The position numbers were made by a program, and so were the translations under genes. This document shows, in pieces, positions 16,763 to 24,932 of a stretch of 64,000 nt of DNA (its first letter is position 1; each line of letters starts with the position of its first letter). Source of the stretch: Betaproteobacteria bacterium RIFCSPLOWO2_02_FULL_63_19 (GTDB taxonomy: Bacteria; Pseudomonadota; Gammaproteobacteria; Burkholderiales; SG8-39); contig MEQX01000050.1 in the NCBI GenBank assembly GCA_001770415.1, forward strand, positions 15,840-79,839, read 5' to 3'. The notes beneath the pieces are model-generated. The model did not search any database. It had not been told where the DNA came from and worked only from the letters and a program-made list of their open reading frames with translations.

Positions 16763-16911
16763 CAGGCGGCGGAAAATCCGCAAAGCGGTCCTTTCGCGAA
16801 ATGGCATGCCGGCCCGAGCTTCGCGCTACCTCCGATTACCGTGTCGGGCTCAGCGGAGTGGCGCCTTGCATCCGGATCTGAACGCGGCGTTTGGCGCAGG
16901 GCTGCAGCATC

Positions 16912-18297
16912 TTATGGCGCGACCATTTTTCCGGGATTCAGCAGACCCTCCGGGTCGAACGCGCGTTTGATCGCGGCCATCAGGCTTAGAGCTTCGCCGT
17001 GCTCCGCGGCCAACCATTTCATCTTGCCGAAGCCGACGCCATGCTCACCGGTGCAGGTGCCTTCCATGTCCAGGGCGCGATTCACGAGTCTCGCGTTCAG
17101 GGCTCTTGCTTCGGCGAGGTCCGCCTCGTTGTCCGGCCGAACCAGGATCACGCAATGAAAGTTGCCGTCGCCGACGTGCCCGAAAAGGGGTATGGGCATC
17201 GAGGCGCGGTCGATGTCCCTCGTGGTCTCGACGATGCACTCGGTGAGACGCGAGATGGGCACGCACACGTCGGTGGAGACACAGCGTGTTCCCGGGCGCA
17301 ACTGCAGACAGGCGAAATAGGCGTCGTGGCGCGCCTGCCAGAGCCTGCTTCTTTCCTCGGCCCTGGTCGCCCACTGGAATTCCATGCCGCCGTTTGCGCG
17401 CGCGAATTCCTGTACCAGCCGAGCCTGCTCTTCGACGCTGCCATGCGTGCCGTGGAATTCGAGGAACAGCATGGGCTGCTCAGGGTAATTTGTCTTGGAA
17501 TAGGCGTTGATCGCGCGCATGGTGGTGGCGCAGAGCGCCTCGCAGCGTGCAATCGGTATGCCTGACTGCAGCGTCTCGATTACGGTGTCGACTGCTCCTG
17601 CGATATTCCTGAACGAACACACGGCTGCTGACATCGCCTCCGGAATCGCATACAGGCGTACGGTGACCTCGGTGATGATTCCCAGCGTTCCCTCCGAGCC
17701 AACGAACAGACGCGTCAAGTCGTAGCCCGCGGACGACTTGCGCGAGCGGCGGGCGGTCTTGATGATGCGACCGTCGGCGAGCACGACCGTGAGGGCGATA
17801 ACGTTCTCGCGCATGGTCCCGTAACGCACAGCATTGGTACCCGAGGCGCGCGTTGCGACCATGCCGCCCAGAGTCGCGTCCGCCCCGGGGTCGATAGGGA
17901 ACATTAATCCGGAATGGCGGATGTGCTCGTTGAGTTGCTTGCGCGTGACGCCGGCCTGAACGGTACAGTCAAGGTCGGCCTCGTGAACGGCCAGGATTTC
18001 GTTCATCTGCGACAGGTCCATGCATACGCCGCCGTGGATGGCGAGCACGTGACCCTCAAGGGATGTGCCGACGCCGAACGGGATGATCGGGGTGCTGTGC
18101 ATGCGGCAAAGGTTGGTGATGTCGCGCACTTCCTCGGTGGAGCGCGGGAACGCGACGGCATCGGGGGGAGCATAGGGGTAGTACGATTCATCCTTGCCGT
18201 GGTGTTCACGTACGCCACGCGAGGTGGTAACTCGCTCTCCAAGCAGCGCACGCAGCGACCCAAAAAGCGTCGTATTCAGTTCGCGAGCTTGGTTCAT
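16912..18297 (-). CDS. FAD-linked oxidase, D-lactate/glycolate dehydrogenase type
   Basis: Flavoprotein of 461 residues with an N-terminal FAD-binding domain (VAFPRSTEEVRDI, PFGVGTSLEGH, PGADATLGGMVATRASG, VGSEGTLGIITE) and a C-terminal oxidase domain (GHVGDGNFH, CTGEHGVGFGKM). It is closest to cytochrome-linked D-lactate dehydrogenase or the GlcD subunit of glycolate oxidase. No partner subunits (GlcE, GlcF) lie nearby, which favours a single-subunit D-2-hydroxyacid dehydrogenase passing electrons to the respiratory chain. The ATG at 18297 is chosen because GGAG lies 6 bases upstream and the family usually starts here; the open frame runs to 18573. Confidence 0.85.
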   Translation of the reverse strand: MNQARELNTTLFGSLRALLGERVTTSRGVREHHGKDESYYPYAPPDAVAFPRSTEEVRDITNLCRMHSTPIIPFGVGTSLEGHVLAIHGGVCMDLSQMNEILAVHEADLDCTVQAGVTRKQLNEHIRHSGLMFPIDPGADATLGGMVATRASGTNAVRYGTMRENVIALTVVLADGRIIKTARRSRKSSAGYDLTRLFVGSEGTLGIITEVTVRLYAIPEAMSAAVCSFRNIAGAVDTVIETLQSGIPIARCEALCATTMRAINAYSKTNYPEQPMLFLEFHGTHGSVEEQARLVQEFARANGGMEFQWATRAEERSRLWQARHDAYFACLQLRPGTRCVSTDVCVPISRLTECIVETTRDIDRASMPIPLFGHVGDGNFHCVILVRPDNEADLAEARALNARLVNRALDMEGTCTGEHGVGFGKMKWLAAEHGEALSLMAAIKRAFDPEGLLNPGKMVAP

Positions 18298-18466
18298 CTG
18301 TTTCTCCGAAAACATCGGCGGGAAAGCTGAAATTATGCCCTGATACCGCATTGGCGGATCGTCGGTCCGCGTGCAATGTAACGGGGCGATCGAACGGTCC
18401 TTCGCTCGGACGTGCGGTCCGGGGAATACGATCACTGTCGCGCTGGCGCGCTTTGCGTGAGGGCTG

Positions 18467-20116
18467 TCATTGTCTGCGGGCGTAAAGCCGATAACGCTCT
18501 TTGTCCCGGGGACGGTTTCCTTCCCATATCCGCGTCCATCCGGCGTCGCGCAGGCGAGCCATGTCGTCTGCATGGGCCTGTACCAGAAGAACCGGACAGC
18601 GGGCTTGGTCGTTCAATCCGGCCGGACGTGCTTCGGCTCGGCGGGTCACAATTTCGGCATGGTAGTCGAATGCCGCCCGCTGAGCTTCGCCCAGGTTACG
18701 GGATTCGATGCATTGCGCACCCGGGGGTAATGCCGCTCTTGCAGCGAGTACGACCGGTCTGTACGTTCTGCCGTAATCGATCCAGTCTATCCACAGCGTC
18801 ATGATCAGGCCCCAGAGCAACGCCACACCGGATGCCCAGACGGTCACGCTGCGGAAGGGAGAACGCTCGCTGCGAAACGCGACGAATAGCCATGTAATAG
18901 TCAATGCGGCCGCGACAGCGAACTCGAACCACTGGAACTGCGGTACATGTCCGGGCTCCAGCTTGGCAAAGTTGCGCTGGATCTGTTCCGGGATCCCGGT
19001 CATCATCGCGATCCACCCGAGCCAGACCAGTCCGCCGAAAAAGCTGAAGGTCATGGCGCCGAACCACGTGAGCGCATTGGCAGCGCCGCGGCGCAGCGTG
19101 GGCACGCCAGCACCCGCCAGCAGCGCAAGCGGCAGAAGCAGCGGCAGCGAATTGATTTCGCGATTCCCCGGGATCATCGCCACGACTGCGGCGCCGACCA
19201 CCAGCGCCGCAAGAGGGCAGGTCGTGCCGGGACCCGCGAAACGCCTGCGCCGATCCCACAGGGCCCACATGGCGATCGGCCACGCGGGCCACCCTGCCCA
19301 GGAGAGCGTGACGCCATATTCGATGAGAACGGGCCCGGTAAGGGCGGTTAGCGCTTGCGATTGGTAGCCGACCCATTCGTTCAACGCGTCGGGGGCATAC
19401 AGGTGCGCCACAATCAGCCAAGCGCCGCATATTGCCGCACCTGCGCTGACGCCAATCGCGAGAGTCGCGCCATATCGTCGCACGCGCCAGTCACGGCAGG
19501 TGAGCGGCAGCAGAACCGCCGTCAGCCCGGGGATCAGCGCGGCGCTCAAGCCCTTGCACAGAAACGCAGTTCCCCAACCGATGGCCAGGAGCACGCCGGC
19601 CAGCACGTGCCTGCGCCGCGCCAAGCCCATCGCAAACAGTGCCAGCGCAAAAGACGCGAGCACGCCGATTTCGGCCAGATTTTCGTGCGCGTGCACGAGC
19701 AGTCCCAGCGAACCGAGTAGAACCAGCGCTGTCGCGTCGCCTTCGGGTCTTCCGTAGAACTCGCGCGCGGCGAGACGTATGAATGCCAGAGCTAGCAGCA
19801 TCATGGCGCCGCTCGCCAGGCGGGCGCTGCTGTGCGGTTCGAACAGCGGTGATCCTATCCATGCAAAACCGGCGGCGACCCAGTAATAGAGCGGACCGTC
19901 TTCCAGGAATGGCTCGCCGGCGAGGTGGGGCACCAGCCATTCGCCGTGGTTGAGCATCTGGTGAACGATGCCGGTCCCTACCGCATCCTCCGTCTTCCAG
20001 GGATCGTGGCCAAAGAGTCCCGGCAGGATAAACGCCAGTGATAATGCTAGTAGAAGGGCGGGCGTGGGATGCAACGCCAGGCGGAACGCCAGGAGGCGGT
20101 GTATGAAGCTGTTCAT
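18467..20116 (-). CDS. ArnT-like membrane glycosyltransferase
   Basis: Polytopic inner-membrane protein of 549 residues resembling the GT83 family, which moves a sugar from an undecaprenyl carrier to a periplasmic acceptor such as lipid A. The conserved first loop is present (FGHDPWKTEDAV, then GEPFLEDGPLYYWVAA, with acidic residues typical of GT-C enzymes). Many hydrophobic segments follow (for example LLALSLAFILPGLFG, VLASFALALFAMGLA, AAVVAMIPG, WLGWIAMMTG), and the soluble C-terminus has ESRNLGEAQRAAFDYH. The start at 20116 removes an unlikely upstream extension to 20206. The sugar and acceptor are unknown, and no aminoarabinose genes are nearby. Confidence 0.8.
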   Translation of the reverse strand: MNSFIHRLLAFRLALHPTPALLLALSLAFILPGLFGHDPWKTEDAVGTGIVHQMLNHGEWLVPHLAGEPFLEDGPLYYWVAAGFAWIGSPLFEPHSSARLASGAMMLLALAFIRLAAREFYGRPEGDATALVLLGSLGLLVHAHENLAEIGVLASFALALFAMGLARRRHVLAGVLLAIGWGTAFLCKGLSAALIPGLTAVLLPLTCRDWRVRRYGATLAIGVSAGAAICGAWLIVAHLYAPDALNEWVGYQSQALTALTGPVLIEYGVTLSWAGWPAWPIAMWALWDRRRRFAGPGTTCPLAALVVGAAVVAMIPGNREINSLPLLLPLALLAGAGVPTLRRGAANALTWFGAMTFSFFGGLVWLGWIAMMTGIPEQIQRNFAKLEPGHVPQFQWFEFAVAAALTITWLFVAFRSERSPFRSVTVWASGVALLWGLIMTLWIDWIDYGRTYRPVVLAARAALPPGAQCIESRNLGEAQRAAFDYHAEIVTRRAEARPAGLNDQARCPVLLVQAHADDMARLRDAGWTRIWEGNRPRDKERYRLYARRQ

Positions 20117-20257
20117 TCCAGGTCGATCACCGATCGTATCGAATCCGCAGGGTCCCACGGACATAGCGTATGTGCATTGACCCGATCTTGAGCGAGGGTT
20201 GGGCAAACAGTCGATCTGGCCATCGCGGTTCCCGCCAGCGGTTTTCGGTCACCGTGC

Positions 20258-20286
20258 AAAACAAAAGGGCAGCCGAAGCTGCCCTT
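20258..20286 (-). terminator. Intrinsic terminator of rpmE
   Basis: On the minus strand AAGGGCAGC pairs with GCTGCCCTT around a TTCG tetraloop (plus-strand arms 20265-20273 and 20278-20286) and is followed by TTGTTTTGC. It lies just after the rpmE stop and is the clearest rho-independent terminator in the window. Confidence 0.85.
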
Positions 20287-20305
20287 CTTGCGTTCGCCGC
20301 AAGAC

Positions 20306-20539
20306 TCACGCCACAGCCGACTTGGCGGCCTTGGCAGACTTGCCTGCGTATTTCTGGCGGAACTTCTCGACACGGCCAGCAGTGTCGACGATCTTCTGCT
20401 TGCCGGTGTAGAACGGGTGGCACGACGAGCAGACCTCAACCTTGAGCGGCTTCCCAAGCGTCGAACGCGTCGTGAACTTGGTGCCGCAGCTGCAGGTGAC
20501 TTCCACTTCGTTGTATTCGGGGTGAATATTGGTCTTCAT
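20306..20539 (-). CDS. rpmE: 50S ribosomal protein L31, zinc-binding form
   Basis: A 77-residue ribosomal protein. The start [19 protein letters not shown] is characteristic. Four cysteines (C16, C18, C37, C40) make this the zinc-binding C+ type rather than the YkgM-type paralogue. The C-terminus is Lys/Ala-rich. It follows rho on the same strand but has its own promoter candidate (20588-20616) and terminator (20258-20286). Confidence 0.95.
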   Translation of the reverse strand: MKTNIHPEYNEVEVTCSCGTKFTTRSTLGKPLKVEVCSSCHPFYTGKQKIVDTAGRVEKFRQKYAGKSAKAAKSAVA

Positions 20540-20587
20540 GGCTCAGATCCTCTCGATGGACTGTCAATGCAGCCCGGGAAACGCATA

Positions 20588-20616
20588 ATTATGCCGATTT
20601 GAACCGCTGAGCGCAA
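20588..20616 (-). promoter_or_regulatory. Probable sigma-70 promoter of rpmE
   Basis: Read on the minus strand: TTGCGC (20611-20616), a 17-base spacer, then CATAAT (20588-20593), about 50 bases before the rpmE start. Confidence 0.5.
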
Positions 20617-20662
20617 TTCGAATGATATAAAACAACGGGTTATGACGGGGTTGCTGCGGGAC

Positions 20663-21922
20663 TTACTGCCTGCGCATCGAATCGAAGAAATCCCCGTTCG
20701 ACTTGGTGGCCCTGATCTTATCGACCAGAAATTCGGCGGCCTCCAAATCATCCATCGGGTAGAGGAGTTTTCTCAGTACCCAGACCTTTTGCAGAATTTC
20801 CGGTTTGATGAGAAGTTCCTCCCGGCGTGTACCGGACCGGTTGACGTTGATGGCTGGGAATATCCGCTTTTCGTACATGCGACGGTCGAGATGGATTTCC
20901 ATGTTGCCCGTTCCCTTGAACTCTTCGTAGATCACGTCGTCCATGCGCGAACCAGTGTCGATCAGCGCGGTGGCAAGAATTGTGAGCGAGCCGCCTTCCT
21001 CGATGTTCCTCGCCGCGCCGAAGAAGCGTTTCGGGCGTTGCAATGCATTGGCATCCACGCCTCCGGTGAGCACCTTGCCTGAGGCCGGGACCACCGTGTT
21101 GTAAGCGCGCGCCAACCGCGTAATCGAATCAAGCAGGATTACCACATCCATCTTGTGCTCGACCAGGCGTTTGGCCTTTTCGATCACCATTTCGGCCACC
21201 TGCACATGGCGTGACGCGGGCTCGTCGAATGTAGAGGCGACGACCTCGCCGCGCACGGTTCGGGTCATCTCGGTCACTTCCTCGGGCCGCTCGTCGATCA
21301 GCAGTACGATCAATACACATTCGGGGTAATTGGCGATAATGGCATGCGCCAACTGCTGCATCAGCACCGTCTTTCCGGCCTTCGGCGGCGACACGATCAG
21401 GCCGCGCTGACCCTTTCCTATCGGTGCAATAATATCGATGATGCGGCTGGTGATGTTCTCCTCGCCCTTCATGTCGCGTTCCAGCTTAAGGTGTTCATCC
21501 GGATGCAGGGGCGTCAGGTTTTCGAACAGGATCTTGTGCTTTGAGGCTTCCGGTGCCTCGCTATTGACCTTGTCCACCTTGACCAGCGCGAAATACCGCT
21601 CACCGTCCTTGGGCGTTCGGATTTCTCCCTCGATGGAATCTCCGGTGTGAAGGTTGAAGCGACGGATCTGGGAGGGGCTGACGTAGATGTCGTCGGTTGA
21701 GGCGAGGTAGGAGGTGTCGGGGGAACGAAGGAAGCCGAACCCGTCGGGAAGCACTTCCAGCGTTCCATCCCCGAATATCGATTCACCTTTCTTGGCACGG
21801 TTCTTGAGCAGGGCGAATATCAGTTCCTGCTTGCGCAGCCTGTTGGCGTTGTCGATTTCGTTGGCCACCGCCATTTCCAAAAGCTGGCTGACGTGGAGGG
21901 TTTTCAGCTCGGATAGTTGCAT
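20663..21922 (-). CDS. rho: Transcription termination factor Rho
   Basis: Hexameric RNA helicase that ends transcription. Its 419 residues match the standard length. The N-terminus ([18 protein letters not shown]) leads into the RNA-binding OB fold ([27 protein letters not shown]). The ATPase core has Walker [11 protein letters not shown], Walker B around [18 protein letters not shown], and the Q and R loops ([20 protein letters not shown]). The start at 21922 is the conserved one; the frame extends 17 codons upstream. It lies about 160 bases downstream of trxA on the same strand, a common betaproteobacterial arrangement. Confidence 0.96.
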   Translation of the reverse strand: MQLSELKTLHVSQLLEMAVANEIDNANRLRKQELIFALLKNRAKKGESIFGDGTLEVLPDGFGFLRSPDTSYLASTDDIYVSPSQIRRFNLHTGDSIEGEIRTPKDGERYFALVKVDKVNSEAPEASKHKILFENLTPLHPDEHLKLERDMKGEENITSRIIDIIAPIGKGQRGLIVSPPKAGKTVLMQQLAHAIIANYPECVLIVLLIDERPEEVTEMTRTVRGEVVASTFDEPASRHVQVAEMVIEKAKRLVEHKMDVVILLDSITRLARAYNTVVPASGKVLTGGVDANALQRPKRFFGAARNIEEGGSLTILATALIDTGSRMDDVIYEEFKGTGNMEIHLDRRMYEKRIFPAINVNRSGTRREELLIKPEILQKVWVLRKLLYPMDDLEAAEFLVDKIRATKSNGDFFDSMRRQ

Positions 21923-22081
21923 ATGGGCTTTTGCAGGATGAACCCGGTCCTCAGACGACCAAGGAGGAAACAAAGCTGGAAGGAAAATGCGCTTCGAAGC
22001 GACTGCCCGGAAACGCTGGGCTATCGGCGGCCGCGGCAGAAAACCACTGCGCCGCCCATTTTGGATCGAAGGGTAAAGGGT

Positions 22082-22408
22082 TCAGATGTTGCTGTCAAGA
22101 AAGGCGGTGAGCTGCGGTTTGGACATCATGCCAAGCTTGCTTGCCTGGACGTTGCCGTCCTTGAATATCATCAGGGTCGGAATCGCTTTGATGTTGTATT
22201 TTCTGGCGAGTTGCTGGTTTTCGTCCACATTGACCTTGGCAACCTTCAGCTTACCGCCGTAATCCTTGGCCAGGTCTTCGAGCAGGGGCGCGATCGCCTT
22301 GCATGGGCCGCACCATTCAGCCCAGTAGTCGACCAGCACCGGAACGTCCGATTTAAGGACGCTGGGTTCGAAAGTGTCGTCGGTCACGTGTTGGATAAAA
22401 TCACTCAT
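22082..22408 (-). CDS. trxA: Thioredoxin 1
   Basis: Cytoplasmic disulfide reductase of 108 residues with the active site WCGPC at about 32-36 in DYWAEWCGPCKAIAPLL, the conserved cis-Pro in IKAIPTLMIF, and the usual C-terminal helix. The ATG at 22408 matches the standard N-terminus (MSDFIQHVTDDTF); the frame runs upstream to 22465 without family similarity. It is divergent from fdxA. Confidence 0.95.
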   Translation of the reverse strand: MSDFIQHVTDDTFEPSVLKSDVPVLVDYWAEWCGPCKAIAPLLEDLAKDYGGKLKVAKVNVDENQQLARKYNIKAIPTLMIFKDGNVQASKLGMMSKPQLTAFLDSNI

Positions 22409-22578
22409 GAATTCCTCGATATCAGGCGGCTGGGAATGCGCGGCGGGCGTCGCAGGTTTCGACAACCAGGGCGGTCATTGCAGTTACCCTCTAATACTAG
22501 CAAAAAAACCGCTCTATCGCCCGCCAGGCCCCGGGACATAGGCGGCGGCTCGCTGCTGCCGATGTTAGCTGTCGCGCG

Positions 22579-22587
22579 TGCTAGAAT
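22579..22587 (+). promoter_or_regulatory. Possible extended -10 promoter for fdxA
   Basis: TGCTAGAAT (22579-22587) fits the TGnTATAAT extended -10 form and lies 67 bases before the fdxA start; no clear -35 was seen. Confidence 0.3.
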
Positions 22588-22654
22588 TTCTCCGCACTAA
22601 CGCGCGGTTCTACGGAATTTGTTTGTCGACCACCACGTTCGAGGCCGCACTGTC

Positions 22655-22978
22655 ATGGCTTATGTTGTCACCGAAACCTGCATCAAGTGCAAGTACACTG
22701 ATTGCGTCGATGTTTGCCCGGTCGATTGTTTTCACGAAGGACCGAACATGCTCGTCATCGACCCGGACGAGTGCATCGACTGCACGCTTTGCGTCGCCGA
22801 GTGCCCGGTCGAGGCGATTTTCGCCGAGGACGACGTACCGATCGAACAGCGTGAATTCATCGCTATCAACGCGGAACTTTCCGGGAAATGGCCGCAGATC
22901 ACCGAGCGCAAGGAAGGGCCGGCAGATGCGGACGAATGGGCGAAGCAGAAGGACAAGAAAAATCTGCTTGAGCGGTGA
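22655..22978 (+). CDS. fdxA: 7Fe ferredoxin (3Fe-4S/4Fe-4S)
   Basis: A 107-residue electron carrier of the Azotobacter FdI type. Cysteines 9, 17, 21 and 25 ([20 protein letters not shown]) and 40, 43, 46 and 50 ([12 protein letters not shown]) form the two-cluster pattern; the extra Cys 12 is also typical. The C-terminal extension ([18 protein letters not shown]) matches FdxA length. The ATG at 22655 follows a divergent region shared with trxA. The next gene starts only 45 bases downstream on the same strand, so the two may be co-transcribed. Confidence 0.94.
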   Translation: MAYVVTETCIKCKYTDCVDVCPVDCFHEGPNMLVIDPDECIDCTLCVAECPVEAIFAEDDVPIEQREFIAINAELSGKWPQITERKEGPADADEWAKQKDKKNLLER

Positions 22979-23023
22979 GCTTTTGGCGTCGTCCATCGGA
23001 TCAGGCGCGACATTCGGGCGGCC

Positions 23024-24808
23024 ATGAACGACGATCGGGAAGCGCATAACGATATGCCCGGCCGAGATCGCCCTTTGCGCTGCGGGGCCGCGGCCATGCA
23101 ATGGGGTAGCGATGCGATCGCGCAACTGCTGCGCGAAATCGGTTGCGAGTACATTGCGGTCAACCCCGGCGCGAGCTATCGGGGACTGCACGACAGTATC
23201 GTAAATTATCTGGGCAACGAGCGGCCGCAGATGCTGACCTGCTTGCACGAAGAGCACGCGGTGGCGCTCGCGCACGGGTATGCAAAAGTGACCGGGCGGC
23301 CGATGGCTGCCGCTGTGCACAGCAATGTAGGCCTGATGCATGCGAGCATGGCGATCTACAACGCCTGGTGCGACCGTGTGCCGGTGATCGTGATCGGTGC
23401 GACCGGCCCGGTGGACGCCACGCGGCGCCGGCCGTGGATCGAGTGGATTCACACCGCGCGCGATCAGGGTGCGCTAATCCGTAACTACGTGAAATGGGAC
23501 GACCAGCCGGCGTCGGTTGCGGCCGGGCTGGAATCACTGGTGCGCGCGAACAACCTTGCCCGCGCAGCGCCCAGCGGACCCGTCTATCTGTGTCTTGACG
23601 TTTCGCTTCAGGAGGACAGGCTGTCGCAACCGCCGGTAATGCCTGAGCTGGCGCGTTATGCGCTAGCATCGGAGCCCGCGCCGGATGCTCTCGAGATCGA
23701 TAAGGTGGCGAAACTGCTCGACTCGGCGCGCAGCCCGGTGGTGCTGTCGGGCCGGGTGTCGCGCGATTCGAAGGCGTGGGAAGAGCGCATCCGTCTCGCC
23801 GAGCGACTCAATGCGCGCGTGATTACTGACTTAAAGACGGCGGCATCGTTTCCGACCCTGCATGCACTGCACGGCGGCGGTCCGGGATTCAGGCTGGCCG
23901 CCGAAGACAAGGCGCTCCTGAGCGAAGCGGACGTGATCCTGAGTCTGGACTGGATAGATTTGGCGGGAGCGTTGCGTCAGGGTTTCCGCGGCCAGAAGAT
24001 GCGCGCGCGCATCGTGAACGTCACGCTCGATGGCTACCGCACCAACGGCTGGAGCATGGACCACCAGCAACTGCCCATTGCGGATCACGCCATCAGCTCG
24101 ACGCCAGAACAGGCGGTCAGGCAACTGCTCGAAGTCCTCGGGGAAAGGAATGGTGGGCCGCGCTTCGCGATGAAACCGAGGGCCTTACCTGAGATCCCGA
24201 CTCGCGGAGCCGTGGATCTTACCGCCCTTGCAGCATGCCTAAACCTGAGCATGCGCGGGCGCAAAGTGTCGCTGCTGCGGTTGCCTTTGGGCTGGCCCGG
24301 CGCGTTGTGCGAGTTCTCCGATCCGCTGGATTACCTGGGCTACGATGGCGGCGCTGGAATCGGGTCCGGGCCCGGCATGGTGGTCGGCGCGGCGCTCGCG
24401 TTGCGGAGGACTGATCGCGTACCGGTGGCTGTGCTTGGCGACGGTGATCTGCTCATGGGTGGGATGGCGCTTTGGACTGCGGCGCGGCACCGGATTCCAC
24501 TGCTTGTAATCGTCGCCAACAACCGGACGTTTCATAATGACGAGGCGCACCAGGAGGCGGTAGCGCGAACGCGACGGCGGCCGCCGGAGAACAAGTGGAT
24601 CGGGCAGCGCCTGGATGACCCTGCCGTCGATCTGGCGGGCCTGGCGCGGTCGCAGGGTTGGGATGCAGGCGAACCGGTCGGCGACGTCGCGGATCTTCGA
24701 GCGGCGCTGAGCGAGGGAATGCGCGCCGTCGAAGCGGGACGCTGCTTCCTTGTCGATGTGCATACCCAGCCCGGTTACGTCAGCAAAATGGGGTCCGACG
24801 AATATTGA
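23024..24808 (+). CDS. Thiamine-diphosphate-dependent enzyme, acetolactate synthase-like
   Basis: A 594-residue enzyme of the pyruvate oxidase/acetohydroxyacid synthase/benzoylformate decarboxylase fold. The N-terminal PYR domain contains NPGASYRGLHDSI and the proton-relay Glu in CLHEEHAVALAHGYAK. The central domain is reduced in similarity. The C-terminal PP domain has the ThDP motif GDGDLLMGGMALWTAA ending at VANNRTFHN. It is not the biosynthetic AHAS: no small subunit is adjacent. Substrate unknown; decarboxylation or carboligation of a 2-oxo acid is the family expectation. It follows fdxA by 45 bases. The ATG at 23024 is used; ATGs at 23054 and 23096 are alternatives. Confidence 0.8.
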   Translation: MNDDREAHNDMPGRDRPLRCGAAAMQWGSDAIAQLLREIGCEYIAVNPGASYRGLHDSIVNYLGNERPQMLTCLHEEHAVALAHGYAKVTGRPMAAAVHSNVGLMHASMAIYNAWCDRVPVIVIGATGPVDATRRRPWIEWIHTARDQGALIRNYVKWDDQPASVAAGLESLVRANNLARAAPSGPVYLCLDVSLQEDRLSQPPVMPELARYALASEPAPDALEIDKVAKLLDSARSPVVLSGRVSRDSKAWEERIRLAERLNARVITDLKTAASFPTLHALHGGGPGFRLAAEDKALLSEADVILSLDWIDLAGALRQGFRGQKMRARIVNVTLDGYRTNGWSMDHQQLPIADHAISSTPEQAVRQLLEVLGERNGGPRFAMKPRALPEIPTRGAVDLTALAACLNLSMRGRKVSLLRLPLGWPGALCEFSDPLDYLGYDGGAGIGSGPGMVVGAALALRRTDRVPVAVLGDGDLLMGGMALWTAARHRIPLLVIVANNRTFHNDEAHQEAVARTRRRPPENKWIGQRLDDPAVDLAGLARSQGWDAGEPVGDVADLRAALSEGMRAVEAGRCFLVDVHTQPGYVSKMGSDEY

Positions 24809-24932
24809 ACCGTGAGCGCGTCGCCGCGCGGGTTGTGCTGCCGTTGCTTGCGTCGGGCGATGCTTCGCGTGGGGGCGAACCGATCTGCCTCCGCACGGCC
24901 CCAGCGGCCGATCCGCGCTAAAGTAGCCGCTC

